DNA of 64,000 nucleotides. It comes from JASHPR01 sp963842355 (lineage in GTDB: Bacteria; Actinomycetota; Actinomycetes; Streptosporangiales; Streptosporangiaceae). Under the pieces are notes generated by a model, which searched no databases, was not told where the DNA came from, and saw only the letters and a program-made list of their open reading frames with translations. This document shows, one piece after another, positions 1 through 7,377 of this stretch (the first letter of the stretch is position 1; each line of letters begins with the position of its first letter). The position numbers and the translations under genes were made by a program. The stretch lies in NCBI GenBank assembly GCA_963842355.1, contig CAWJGC010000011.1:868001-932000 (forward strand). Reading direction: 5' to 3'.

Positions 1-35
1 TGCGCCGGCTCCGGGAGCGGCTGACCGACGCCTAG
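1..35 (+). CDS. C-terminal end of an upstream gene (partial)
   Basis: Frame 3 reads RRLRERLTDA then TAG at 33-35. The Arg/Leu/Glu composition looks like the helical tail of a real protein cut off by the window edge. It is too short to identify, and no other reading of these bases is better supported. Confidence 0.3.
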   Translation, partial: RRLRERLTDA

Positions 36-89
36 CCGGGCGTGCCATGGTGGGCTGTGACCGGAGCCGCTGCGGAGAGGACCCCGACG

Positions 90-1229
90 ATGCCCGCTCA
101 CGCGCCCGCCTCGCCCGCTCAGCCGCGCCGTGGGGCGCAGGTCAACGACCTGCTGCCGCTCGGTGACTGGATCCGGCACCACTCGCTGCGAAGCTGGCCG
201 GTGCTGCTGTTCCTGGTGCTGATCTGCGTGCCGTCGATCGCGCTCGTCATCCTGGGCCCGAGCCCGAGCGCCGCCACGTTCGACCACGTGGCCTGGATCT
301 TCGCCGCGTACTTCGCGGTCGCCTGGCTGCTGCTGCTCGGCGTCATCATCCGGCCGGACCACGTGACCAGGACGATGCTCGTCGTGGTCACGGCGATCGC
401 GCTGGCGACGCAGGTGCCGCTGGCGGTCGCCCTGGAGGTGGCGCTGCACGGCAGCAACGCGGGCCTCGGCCACAGCATCTTCACCATCGGCATACCCGAG
501 GAACTGGCCAAGGCCGTGCCCGTGCTGGCCGTCGCGCTGATCTACGGGCGCCGGCACGGCCTCGTGCCCCGGGACTACCTGTTCCTCGGCGCGGTGAGCG
601 GGCTGGCCTTCGGCGCCAGCGAGGTCGTGCACTACTTCACCGTCAACGGAGTCGCCGAGTTCTACACGACGATCCAGTCGGCCATCCCCTCGATCCAGCG
701 GCTGATCAACACCGGGCACCCCGCGTCGGCCTCGCTGTTCAGCGTGCTGATCGAACCGGTGCGGTATTTCGTGCTCGACTTCGTCTGGAGGTTCGTCACC
801 GACCCGATCACCCATGCCTGCTGGTCCGGCCTGACCGGCTATTTCATCGGGCTGGCGGCGACCGGCCGGCACCGGTGGTACACGGTCGCCTGGATCGGAC
901 TGGCCATCGCCGCGGTCCTGCACGGGCTGAACGACTGGAGCCGGGTGAACGGCCACCCGCTGTGGATCCTGGTCGTCATCGTCAGCGGGATCCTGTTCCT
1001 CGGCTACGCCAAGGTCGGGTCACGCGGCGACGCGCACCTGACCGACAGCCGGGCGCCGGCGTTCATGCTCCCGCCCGCAGCGCCGCCCGCAGCGCCGCCC
1101 GCGTACCCCGCGCACTCCGCGCACTCCGCGCACCCCGCGCACCCCGCGCACCCCGCGCATTCCGGGCATTCCGGGCCCCCCGGGCCCCCGGCCGGAACGA
1201 CGCCGCGCAGGCCGTGGTGGGAGCACTAA
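90..1229 (+). CDS. PrsW-like intramembrane metalloprotease with His-rich C-terminal tail
   Basis: Polytopic membrane protein of 379 aa with about eight hydrophobic segments. It carries the PrsW-type EExxK motif (EELAK, near residue 137), a GASEVVHYF segment that fits the second conserved motif, and HGLND near residue 278. In the family these polar residues form the metal site that cleaves membrane-embedded substrates such as anti-sigma factors; the substrate here is unknown. The ATG at 90 is preferred over the GTG at 42 because GGAGAGG lies 9 nt upstream. The last ~60 residues are low-complexity Pro/Ala/His repeats (AHS/AHP/GHS) encoded by a 9-bp tandem repeat and are probably a cytosolic tail. 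No adjacent anti-sigma factor was seen. Confidence 0.8.
   Translation: MPAHAPASPAQPRRGAQVNDLLPLGDWIRHHSLRSWPVLLFLVLICVPSIALVILGPSPSAATFDHVAWIFAAYFAVAWLLLLGVIIRPDHVTRTMLVVVTAIALATQVPLAVALEVALHGSNAGLGHSIFTIGIPEELAKAVPVLAVALIYGRRHGLVPRDYLFLGAVSGLAFGASEVVHYFTVNGVAEFYTTIQSAIPSIQRLINTGHPASASLFSVLIEPVRYFVLDFVWRFVTDPITHACWSGLTGYFIGLAATGRHRWYTVAWIGLAIAAVLHGLNDWSRVNGHPLWILVVIVSGILFLGYAKVGSRGDAHLTDSRAPAFMLPPAAPPAAPPAYPAHSAHSAHPAHPAHPAHSGHSGPPGPPAGTTPRRPWWEH
1101..1182 (+). repeat. 9-bp tandem repeat encoding (Ala-His-Ser/Pro)n
   Basis: At least seven imperfect units of the type GCGCACTCC/GCGCACCCC/GCGCATTCC follow each other inside the 3' end of the PrsW-like gene. The period is a multiple of three, so copy-number change keeps the frame. 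The product is a histidine-rich tail. Confidence 0.75.
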
Positions 1230-1266
1230 TCCGAGACCGCACGAGCGAGGAAGGGACGGAGCGGCC

Positions 1267-1878
1267 ATGACGCCCAGCCGCAACCGGGTCACGCCGATGG
1301 GTGACATCGAGGCCATCCCGCTGCGCGGGGCGTGGACCGGCAACCGCGGCATCCTCCATTCCGGCCGCGAGATAGTCCGCTTCCACGCGAGCGATCTGTG
1401 GATCACGTGCGCGCTCGAGTTCCGGGGCCGCTGGCAGGAGCAGTGGCGGCCGCACCATTTCACGTTCCTGTACTTCCACGACGAGGCGGTTTCCTTCGCC
1501 GCCGGGCACCGTCCGTGCGCGGAGTGCCGGCGGGCAAGCTACAACGCCTACCGGACGGCCTGGGCCGAAGGCCTGGGCGCGGACATCCCGTCCGCGACGG
1601 CGATCAACCAGCGACTGCACGGCGAGCGGATCGTACGGGGCACGCATCGGCGGCGGCTGCACCCGTTGCCGTGGTCAGGCCTGCCCGACGGCACCTTCGT
1701 CCTGCTGGACGGCCCGGCCGTCGTCGTCGGCTCGCACCTGGCGCAATGGTCGGCCGACGGCTACCGGACGCGGCACCGGCGGCCGCGCCGCGGCACCGCG
1801 AACGTGATCACGCCCCCGTCCACCGTCGCCGCGCTCCGCGCCGGCTACCCGGTCCAGATCGACGACGCCGCCCGGTAG
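1267..1878 (+). CDS. conserved hypothetical protein with HRPCAECRR Cys motif
   Basis: A 203-aa soluble protein of unknown function. The motif GHRPCAECRRA (around residue 80) resembles the zinc-binding CxxC-type segment of Ada metal-binding domains. Around it are many Arg/His/Trp residues, including a second basic patch (GTHRRRLHPLPW, around residue 127), which suggests a small metal or nucleic-acid binding protein; this is inference. The start has GAAGGGACGGAG upstream and lies 37 nt after the PrsW-like gene, so the two may be co-transcribed. It has no signal peptide or membrane segment. Confidence 0.7.
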   Translation: MTPSRNRVTPMGDIEAIPLRGAWTGNRGILHSGREIVRFHASDLWITCALEFRGRWQEQWRPHHFTFLYFHDEAVSFAAGHRPCAECRRASYNAYRTAWAEGLGADIPSATAINQRLHGERIVRGTHRRRLHPLPWSGLPDGTFVLLDGPAVVVGSHLAQWSADGYRTRHRRPRRGTANVITPPSTVAALRAGYPVQIDDAAR

Positions 1879-1970
1879 CACCGGGTAGCCCGGACGGTCC
1901 GGTTCCCGCTTCCGGCCCTGGCCGGCCCGCTACGACCCAGCCGGCCTGGCCGGCCGGCCAGCTGGCGTAG

Positions 1971-2033
1971 CCGAAGCCGACGAAGCCGCCGAAGCCGGCG
2001 TAGCCGAAGCCGACGAAGCCGACGAAGCCGACG
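1971..2033. repeat. 9-bp minisatellite (GCCGACGAA units)
   Basis: About seven imperfect copies of GCCGACGAA/GCCGGCGTA abut the dispersed palindromic element. The inverted copy of that element near 53.56 kb keeps only about one to two such units at the corresponding place. The 1879-2210 gap between the hypothetical gene and the esterase stop holds only this repeat and the element; no credible gene was seen. Confidence 0.7.
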
Positions 2034-2140
2034 ATGAATGTGAACTTGCTGTACACGGGTGTACACCATAGTCGCATTCACGCGGCCGGGATGTCGGGGC
2101 GGGCGGGACGGTGGCCGGGACGAAGACCCCGAAACGGGGC
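2034..2140 (+). repeat. dispersed palindromic element, copy A
   Basis: The core at 2050-2065 is TGTACAC-GG-GTGTACA, a perfect 7-bp inverted repeat. It sits in a larger imperfect palindrome bounded by GAATG (2037-2041) and CATTC (2075-2079). The 49 bp from 2035 match the reverse complement of 53514-53562 with five differences. Similarity continues to about 2140 (GGCCGGGACGAAGACC followed by an AAACGGGG tract). An ATG at 2034 opens a peptide MNVNLLYTGVHHSRIH that is also readable in copy B as MNVSLLYTGVHQSRIH. Palindromic symmetry could explain this without coding. Confidence 0.75.
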
Positions 2141-2210
2141 AAGCGGGGTACCGCCGCGGCCCCGGCGAGCTGGACGGGGTCGGCGTCCCCGCCTGCGCCC
2201 TCCGGGAGTC

Positions 2211-4013
2211 TCAGCCGTGGGCGGTCGCCCAGAACGGGCACTGGTGCTCGGCGGCGAAGTTGGTCTCGATCTGCGGGACCGGCGGGACCAGGGAGTTCAT
2301 GGGCTGGCTGCCGTTGCGGAACTGCGGCCACGGCGGCTCACCACCCGAGGACTCCAGACCCGGCCCGGCGAGGTTCGTCCAGTACCGCTGCATGCTGGCC
2401 GCCAGCCGCTGCTGCGCCGGAGTGAGGAAGCCGGGGAACGGGCTGGTGTTCAGGTCGAAGAGGTACTGGATCTCCGAGGCGTGCGTGGCCCCGTAGGAGA
2501 AGCCGCTGACCGGGGGGAGGAAGCGCTCCGGCGCCTGCTCGTCGTTGAACTCGTAGGCGAACGTCGGCGTGAACCTCGACAGTGCCTGGTCCAGCGTCAG
2601 CGCGGGGCAGGCGAAGATCGCGTCGGTGCCTACGGCGCCGAGGGCCTCGGCCGGACTCGGGAAGCGGCCCAGCGGGTAGCGGGCCGCGACGACCGCAGCT
2701 TCCGCCGGGGAGACGCTGGCGGTTGAGGCGATCATGCTCTGGTAGTTCGCGGCCGTGACCGGTCCGGTCAGCGCCCGGAAAATGGCGATGAACAGCCGCC
2801 ACTCGTCGTGGTTGGTCCCGTTGATCACCGGCACGCGGTTGAAGTCGCCGCTGGCCAGAGCGGTCCCGATCGACTGGGGAAGCACCCCGGGGTCGATGTT
2901 CAGCCCGACCAGGCCCTGGTCGGCCAGGATGGTCTGCACCGGCAGGTTACGCAGGCAGGCCGCGGCCTGGCCGGCGCACCCGGCCTTGGCCGCGAACGCC
3001 TCGCCCGACGCCTCGGCCGTGGCCAGGCTCGGCTGGAGGGGCTCGTAGGAACCGCTCTCGATGATCGCCTTGGCGAACAGGCCCCTGGCGGCGGGCGACA
3101 CAAGCTGGGCCAGCACGCTGAGACCGCCGGCGGACTCGCCGAAGATGGTCACGTTGCGCGGGTTGCCGCCGAACTGGCCGATGTTGCGCTGCACCCAGCG
3201 CAGCGCCGCCTGCTGGTCCATCAGACCGTAGTCGCCGGAGGGGCCGCCCCGGCCCGAGGCCAGGGCCGGGTGCGCCAGGAAGCCGAGCGCGCCGAGGCGG
3301 TAGTTGATGGTGACGACGATCGCTCCGTCCCGGACGAGACCGGCCGGGTGGTAGTCGTCGCTCTCACCTGCGGTCAGGTCGCCGCCGTGGATCCACACCA
3401 TCACCGGCCGCGCGCGGCTGGTGCGCGACGCGGTGAGGGCCGGGGTGAAGGCCGGGGTGTAGACGTTCAGGAACAGGCAGTTCTCCGACATGCTCGCCAG
3501 GCCGAACGGGCTGCCGAACTGCGGGCAGTGCGGGCCGAACCGCGTGGCGGAGCGCACGCCGTTCCAGGGCGCCGCGGGCTGGGGCGCGCGCCAGCGGAGC
3601 GGGCCGACCGGGGGCGCCGCGTAAGGAACGCCCAGGAACTCGTCGACCGCTCCGTCGGCCTGGCCGCGAAGTCTCCCGTCGGCCGTGGCGACGATCAGCC
3701 TGCTGGCCGAACCCTGCGGCCGGGCCGAACCCTGCGACCCGGCCGGGGCCGTGCCCGCGCCGACGGCCGTCGAGCAGGACGCCAGGGCGACAACGGCGGC
3801 AACCCCGGCGGCCAGCCGCCGCGCGCCCCCCAGCCGCGCGCCCCCCAGCCGCGCGCCCCCCAGCCGCGCGCCCCCCAGCCGCGCGCCCCCCGGCCGCGTG
3901 CCCCCCAGCCGATCCTCTTGCCTGGCATCTGCGTTCTCCGTTCCGGAGGTCAGTGTTCCGGCGGCCAGTCTGCGGGCCTGATCGCGCGGGCATTTGTACC
4001 GGCGGGTAACCAA
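2211..4013 (-). CDS. secreted type-B carboxylesterase (lipoprotein); start region frame-disrupted
   Basis: Alpha/beta-hydrolase of the carboxylesterase/para-nitrobenzyl esterase family, expected to hydrolyse ester substrates outside the membrane. The mature part shows the N-terminal block GRLRGQADGAVDEFLGVPYA, the nucleophile elbow GESAGG (Ser), and a late GATHASEI His segment. Upstream is a lipoprotein-type signal with hydrophobic LAAGVAAVVALASC (lipobox LASC). The only in-frame start is a TTG at 4013, far upstream and without a ribosome site. A much better start, ATG at 3928 with GGAACGGAG before it, is one base out of frame. Between it and the lipobox lie six 15-bp repeats, each with a G6 run (coding strand). 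One added base would restore the frame. This is either a phase-variable start or a sequence error. Confidence 0.8.
   Translation of the reverse strand: MVTRRYKCPRDQARRLAAGTLTSGTENADARQEDRLGGTRPGGARLGGARLGGARLGGARLGGARRLAAGVAAVVALASCSTAVGAGTAPAGSQGSARPQGSASRLIVATADGRLRGQADGAVDEFLGVPYAAPPVGPLRWRAPQPAAPWNGVRSATRFGPHCPQFGSPFGLASMSENCLFLNVYTPAFTPALTASRTSRARPVMVWIHGGDLTAGESDDYHPAGLVRDGAIVVTINYRLGALGFLAHPALASGRGGPSGDYGLMDQQAALRWVQRNIGQFGGNPRNVTIFGESAGGLSVLAQLVSPAARGLFAKAIIESGSYEPLQPSLATAEASGEAFAAKAGCAGQAAACLRNLPVQTILADQGLVGLNIDPGVLPQSIGTALASGDFNRVPVINGTNHDEWRLFIAIFRALTGPVTAANYQSMIASTASVSPAEAAVVAARYPLGRFPSPAEALGAVGTDAIFACPALTLDQALSRFTPTFAYEFNDEQAPERFLPPVSGFSYGATHASEIQYLFDLNTSPFPGFLTPAQQRLAASMQRYWTNLAGPGLESSGGEPPWPQFRNGSQPMNSLVPPVPQIETNFAAEHQCPFWATAHG
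3826..3906 (-). repeat. six 15-bp units each with a C6/G6 run in the esterase signal region
   Basis: Unit GCGCGCCCCCCAGCC (+ strand). C6 runs start at 3826, 3841, 3856, 3871, 3886 and 3901, exactly 15 bp apart. On the coding strand they give repeated GGARL residues in the ORF frame or WGARG in the frame of the ATG at 3928. Confidence 0.85.
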
Positions 4014-4060
4014 AATCTACTGCCGAGTAGCTTTCCCGGGAAATACCCCGGCGGCATCTT

Positions 4061-4095
4061 CTTGCGCGAGCGCCCCCGTTCTTGCGCGAGCGCCC
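4061..4095. repeat. 20-bp-spaced direct repeat CTTGCGCGAGCGCCC
   Basis: Two perfect 15-bp copies (4061-4075 and 4081-4095) lie in the divergent region between the esterase and the GNAT gene, about 20 bp before the GNAT start. They could be a tandem regulator site; this is inference only. Confidence 0.5.
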
Positions 4096-4115
4096 GGATC
4101 ACGTAGGTTCTTGAC

Positions 4116-4598
4116 GTGCCTGAGGGTGAGATCTCGGTGGACGACCCGCGAGCCGGCGACGTCCGGGCGCTGCTGGAGAGCCACCTCGCGTTCGCCAACG
4201 TCCACACCCCGGCCGAGCACGTCCACGCCCTGGACATCGACGGCCTCCTCGACCCGGCCGTCACGTTCTTCAGCTTCCGGCGGAACGGAGAGCTGCTGGG
4301 AGTCGGGGCGCTGAAGCAGCTTGACCGTCACCACGCCGAGCTGAAGTCGATGCACACGGCCCAGGCCGCGCGGGGCGGCGGGATCGGCCGGGCCATGCTC
4401 GAGCACCTCATCGGCGTGGCCCGCGACCGCGGCTGCCGCCGGGTGAGCCTGGAGACCGGGACCATGGACGCCTTCGCCCCGGCCCGGTCGCTCTACGCGA
4501 ACGCGGGCTTCACCTCGTGCGGGCCGTTCGGCGATTACCTCCCCAGCCCGAGCAACACGTTCATGACGCTGTCGCTCGAGCGGGCCTCCTCGCCGTGA
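4116..4598 (+). CDS. GNAT-family N-acetyltransferase
   Basis: 160 aa, usual GNAT length. The acetyl-CoA binding segment is AARGGGIGRAMLEHLIGVA (the R/Q-x-x-G-x-G/A loop near residues 86-95). It is followed by RVSLETG and the terminal strand ANAGFTSCGPFGDY. It probably acetylates a small amine; the substrate is unknown. The GTG start has only a weak ribosome site, so the start is uncertain. It converges on the DHA2 transporter with a strong hairpin between them. Confidence 0.8.
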   Translation: MPEGEISVDDPRAGDVRALLESHLAFANVHTPAEHVHALDIDGLLDPAVTFFSFRRNGELLGVGALKQLDRHHAELKSMHTAQAARGGGIGRAMLEHLIGVARDRGCRRVSLETGTMDAFAPARSLYANAGFTSCGPFGDYLPSPSNTFMTLSLERASSP

Positions 4599-4620
4599 CC
4601 CGCCCGCCTTGATTCCCGAA

Positions 4621-4659
4621 CGGAGAGTCCGCCGCGGGCGGTCCCCGCGGCGGGCTCCG
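4621..4659. terminator. bidirectional hairpin between convergent genes
   Basis: Perfect 10-bp stem CCGCCGCGGG (4629-4638) / CCCGCGGCGG (4644-4653) with loop CGGTC. It is extended by outer arms CGGAG (4621-4625) and CTCCG (4655-4659). It lies just after the GNAT stop and just after the DHA2 transporter stop on the other strand. No U-run was seen. Confidence 0.6.
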
Positions 4660-4677
4660 GCGTGATCGGGCGGCCGG

Positions 4678-6483
4678 TCAGGCGCCCGCGACCATGGGGC
4701 CCGCGTCGTCGAGGCGCACCTTCGGCAGCAGGCCGGACAGCACCAGCGCGAGCGCGAACACCGCGACCTGCCACCACAACGTGGTGCGCATCGACCGGGT
4801 GAAGTCGGCGAGCCGGGCTTCGGGCACCGCGCGCAGGTCGACGGCGGCCTGGACCTTGGCCTTCACGCCCGCGGGCGCCGGGCTGGCCGCGATCCGGTGG
4901 GCCACGGCCGCGCAGATCGCGGGCTCGGCGGAGGGGTCCGTGGCGTGCGCGCGGGCCGAGAAGCAGGCCTGGAACCCGCCGGTGATCTGCGGCTGGTCGG
5001 CGGCGGGCACCCCGGCCACGGTCAGCTCGTGGCGGAGTTGCGGCAGCGCGGTCGCCGACGACGAGCCGGCGTTGAGGCCGAGCAGGCCGAAGAAGATGAT
5101 GCCCACGGCGGCGATGCCCAGCGCGGCCCCGACCTGCTGGGCGGTGGCCAGCGCACCGGACGCGGAGCCGGCGTCGCGTGACCTGATCCCGGCCAGCACG
5201 ACGTTGGTGACCGGCGCGATGAAGAAGCCGCCGCCCGCGCCGGCGATGAACATCGGCAGCAGCAACTGCCAGCCGCGCAGGCCGGTGCCGGCCTGGTACA
5301 TGACGCCGATGACGGCGAGCAGGCCGACGATCATCAGGGCGCAGCCGACGACCAGGACCCGGGTGCCCAGCCTGCGCGTGGCCGCCGCGGACCGGGCCGA
5401 GCCGATGGCCAGCGCCGCGGCGAAGCCGAGGGTCACCGCGCCCGACTTGACCGCGCTGTATCCCAGGCCCTGCTGCAGGGTCAGGAGCAAGATCATGAAG
5501 AAGGACGGGACGCCGGTGAAGAACACCAGGCAGGCGAGCAGGCCGACGGTGAACGGGCGCTGCCGGAACAGCGTGGTGTCGATCAGCGGGCCGGCGGCGC
5601 GCCGGGTCCGGGACCGCTCGTAGCCGGCGAACGCGGCCAGGACCAGGGGGCTGACCGCGATGCAGGCCAGTGACCAGGCGGGCCAGCCCTCGTCGCGGCC
5701 GATGACCAGCGGGAGGACCAGCAGGAACAGGCCCGCGCCGAGCAGCGCCGCGCCCGGCAGGTCGATGCGGCGCGCCGCCGCCCGGGACTCGGGGATCACC
5801 GCGACGCCGAGCGCGAGCGCGGCCACGCCGATCGGCACGTTGACGTAGAAGATGGAGCGCCAGCCGACGCCCGCGATGTTCGCCTCGATCAGGCCGCCCC
5901 CGGTGACCGGGCCGAGGATGGTGGCCAGCCCGATCGTGGCGCCGTAGAGGCCGATGGCCTTGGTCCGCTGCGCCTGGCGGAAAACGACCTGGATGATCCC
6001 CAGCACCTGCGGGAACATCAGGCCGGAGCACATGCCCTGGACCACCCGCGCGGCGATGAGGGTCACCGCGCTCGGGGCGGCGCCGCAGACCGCCGACGCG
6101 ACGGTGAAGCCGAGCATCCCGCACAGGAACATGCGCTTGCGGCCGTAGGTGTCGCCGAGCCGCCCCCCGGTGACCAGGACGCACGCGAACGCGAGCATGT
6201 AGCCGGCCACGACCAGCTGGATCTCGCCGTACGAGCTGTGCAGCGAGCTCTGGATCGACGGCACCCCGACCATCGTGATCGTCGTGTCCAGCAACTGCAT
6301 GAACACCGCGGTCAGGATGATCGCGAGCACGAGCCACGGGCTGCGCCCGCGACTCCGGTCGGCCTGGCGGCCCTGGCCGGCCCGGTGGTGGCCCTGGTCG
6401 GCCTGGTGGCCGCGGTTCATGGGCGGGCGCGCGCCCGCGGTTTCGGTCTGTGGCCTGATGGCCGGCCTGGCCAGCTCCGCCAT
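4678..6483 (-). CDS. DHA2-family (EmrB/QacA) multidrug MFS transporter
   Basis: About 601 aa with roughly 14 predicted membrane segments, as expected for 14-TM drug:H+ antiporters. It has the motif GGRLGDTYGRKRMFLCG (motif A-like, loop 2-3) and ATILGPVTGGGLIE (motif C-like, TM5), which mark drug exporters. The start ATG at 6483 has GCAGGAGG 5-6 nt upstream; the TTG at 6561 lies beyond the operator and was rejected. The gene diverges from a TetR repressor with a perfect palindrome between them, so export is probably induced when the repressor binds a ligand. Confidence 0.88.
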   Translation of the reverse strand: MAELARPAIRPQTETAGARPPMNRGHQADQGHHRAGQGRQADRSRGRSPWLVLAIILTAVFMQLLDTTITMVGVPSIQSSLHSSYGEIQLVVAGYMLAFACVLVTGGRLGDTYGRKRMFLCGMLGFTVASAVCGAAPSAVTLIAARVVQGMCSGLMFPQVLGIIQVVFRQAQRTKAIGLYGATIGLATILGPVTGGGLIEANIAGVGWRSIFYVNVPIGVAALALGVAVIPESRAAARRIDLPGAALLGAGLFLLVLPLVIGRDEGWPAWSLACIAVSPLVLAAFAGYERSRTRRAAGPLIDTTLFRQRPFTVGLLACLVFFTGVPSFFMILLLTLQQGLGYSAVKSGAVTLGFAAALAIGSARSAAATRRLGTRVLVVGCALMIVGLLAVIGVMYQAGTGLRGWQLLLPMFIAGAGGGFFIAPVTNVVLAGIRSRDAGSASGALATAQQVGAALGIAAVGIIFFGLLGLNAGSSSATALPQLRHELTVAGVPAADQPQITGGFQACFSARAHATDPSAEPAICAAVAHRIAASPAPAGVKAKVQAAVDLRAVPEARLADFTRSMRTTLWWQVAVFALALVLSGLLPKVRLDDAGPMVAGA

Positions 6484-6533
6484 GACGTCCTCCTGCTCTC
6501 CTCGATCGGGTCCCGGCGGTCCCGCTGGCAATA

Positions 6534-6557
6534 AAATAATCGATCGTTCGATTATTT
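6534..6557. promoter_or_regulatory. TetR operator between efflux gene and repressor
   Basis: Perfect 24-bp palindrome: arms AAATAATCGA (6534-6543) and TCGATTATTT (6548-6557), spacer TCGT. It is an AT-rich island in very GC-rich DNA. A TATACT -10 candidate for the repressor lies at 6566-6571, so bound repressor would block its own promoter. The placement fits joint control of both divergent genes. Confidence 0.85.
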
Positions 6558-6606
6558 GCAAGTGCTATACTGAACGAGTGCTTAGATAGACGACGGAGGG
6601 GCCAGC

Positions 6607-7272
6607 ATGGCTGTGACGGACGCGGGGCCGGGCCGGCGGCGGGGGCGGCCGCCCAAGGCCGAGGCCGGGGACACCAAGGGCGCGCTGCTGCGCGCGGCTC
6701 TGGGGCTGTTCGCCGAGAAGGGCTACGAGGGCACCTCGGTGCGGGCGATCGCCCGCGCGGTCGGGCTGAGCGAGAGCGTGCTGTACGCGCACTTCGACGG
6801 GAAGCGCGCGATCTTCGACGCGGTGCTGGCCGAACTCGGCCCGCGCAGCGCCATCGCCCTGCTCGAGGACCTCGACCCGGACCAGGCCGACCGCGACCCT
6901 CCGGCGTTCATCCGCTCGATGGTCGCCCGGGGCATGCAGGAGTGGGACGGGGCCGAGGCCCGGCAACTGATCAGCCTCATGACCCAGGACGGCCTGATCC
7001 ACGACGCCGCGCTCAACACCGCCATCCTCGCGGCCGTGCGCAGGATGGCCGAACTGTTCGGGCGCTGGATCGCCGCCGGCCTCGTCTCCCCCGACCTGGG
7101 CTCGCCGGTCGACCTGGCGTACGCGCTGATGAGCCCCGTCGCGCTGGCCCGGCTGCTCTGGCTGCACGCCGCGGCCAGCCCGGCCGAACGCGCGGCCGCC
7201 CGCGAGCGGGCCGCCCGTCACGCCGAGTTCTTCATCCGGGCGGTGTTCCCCGACGGCGAGGTATCCCTGTAG
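6607..7272 (+). CDS. TetR-family transcriptional repressor of the efflux gene
   Basis: 221 aa. The N-terminal HTH (GALLRAALGLFAEKGYEGTSVRAIARAVGLSESVLYAHFDGK, residues ~20-62 in part) is a classic TetR DNA-binding domain; the C-terminal ligand domain is diverged. A short basic tail (RRRGRPPK) precedes the HTH. GGAGGG precedes the ATG at 6607. It is probably autoregulated through the palindrome at 6534-6557. Confidence 0.9.
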   Translation: MAVTDAGPGRRRGRPPKAEAGDTKGALLRAALGLFAEKGYEGTSVRAIARAVGLSESVLYAHFDGKRAIFDAVLAELGPRSAIALLEDLDPDQADRDPPAFIRSMVARGMQEWDGAEARQLISLMTQDGLIHDAALNTAILAAVRRMAELFGRWIAAGLVSPDLGSPVDLAYALMSPVALARLLWLHAAASPAERAAARERAARHAEFFIRAVFPDGEVSL

Positions 7273-7281
7273 TCCGGCCCA

Positions 7282-7371
7282 GGCCAGAACCTGCTCACCG
7301 GCCACGGCTGGACCGTCGTGCCGAACGGCGTGAGCACGTGCGCCGGCCCCGGCCGGTACTTCGTCAAGTAG
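7282..7371 (+). pseudogene. C-terminal fragment of a lost secreted protein
   Basis: The frame GQNLLTGHGWTVVPNGVSTC ending ...RYFVK-TAG has the composition of a secreted protein tail, with one Cys and aromatic/Gly content. It has no start and begins just after the TetR stop. It is probably a remnant; the parent family was not identified with confidence. Confidence 0.25.
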
Positions 7372-7377
7372 CGCGGG

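Noticed and set aside
1971..2033. CRISPR array
   Set aside because: The units are 9-bp tandem repeats without spacers.
2034..2726. 230-codon frame starting in the palindromic element
   Set aside because: After the first ~20 residues it runs antisense through the esterase and has no protein-like pattern; only the short element peptide is noted.
4535..6337. Long open frame of 600 codons on the minus strand within the DHA2 transporter
   Set aside because: It is the same strand in another frame, full of Arg/Pro/Gly without motifs, while the overlapping frame has clear MFS membrane segments. High-GC shadow.
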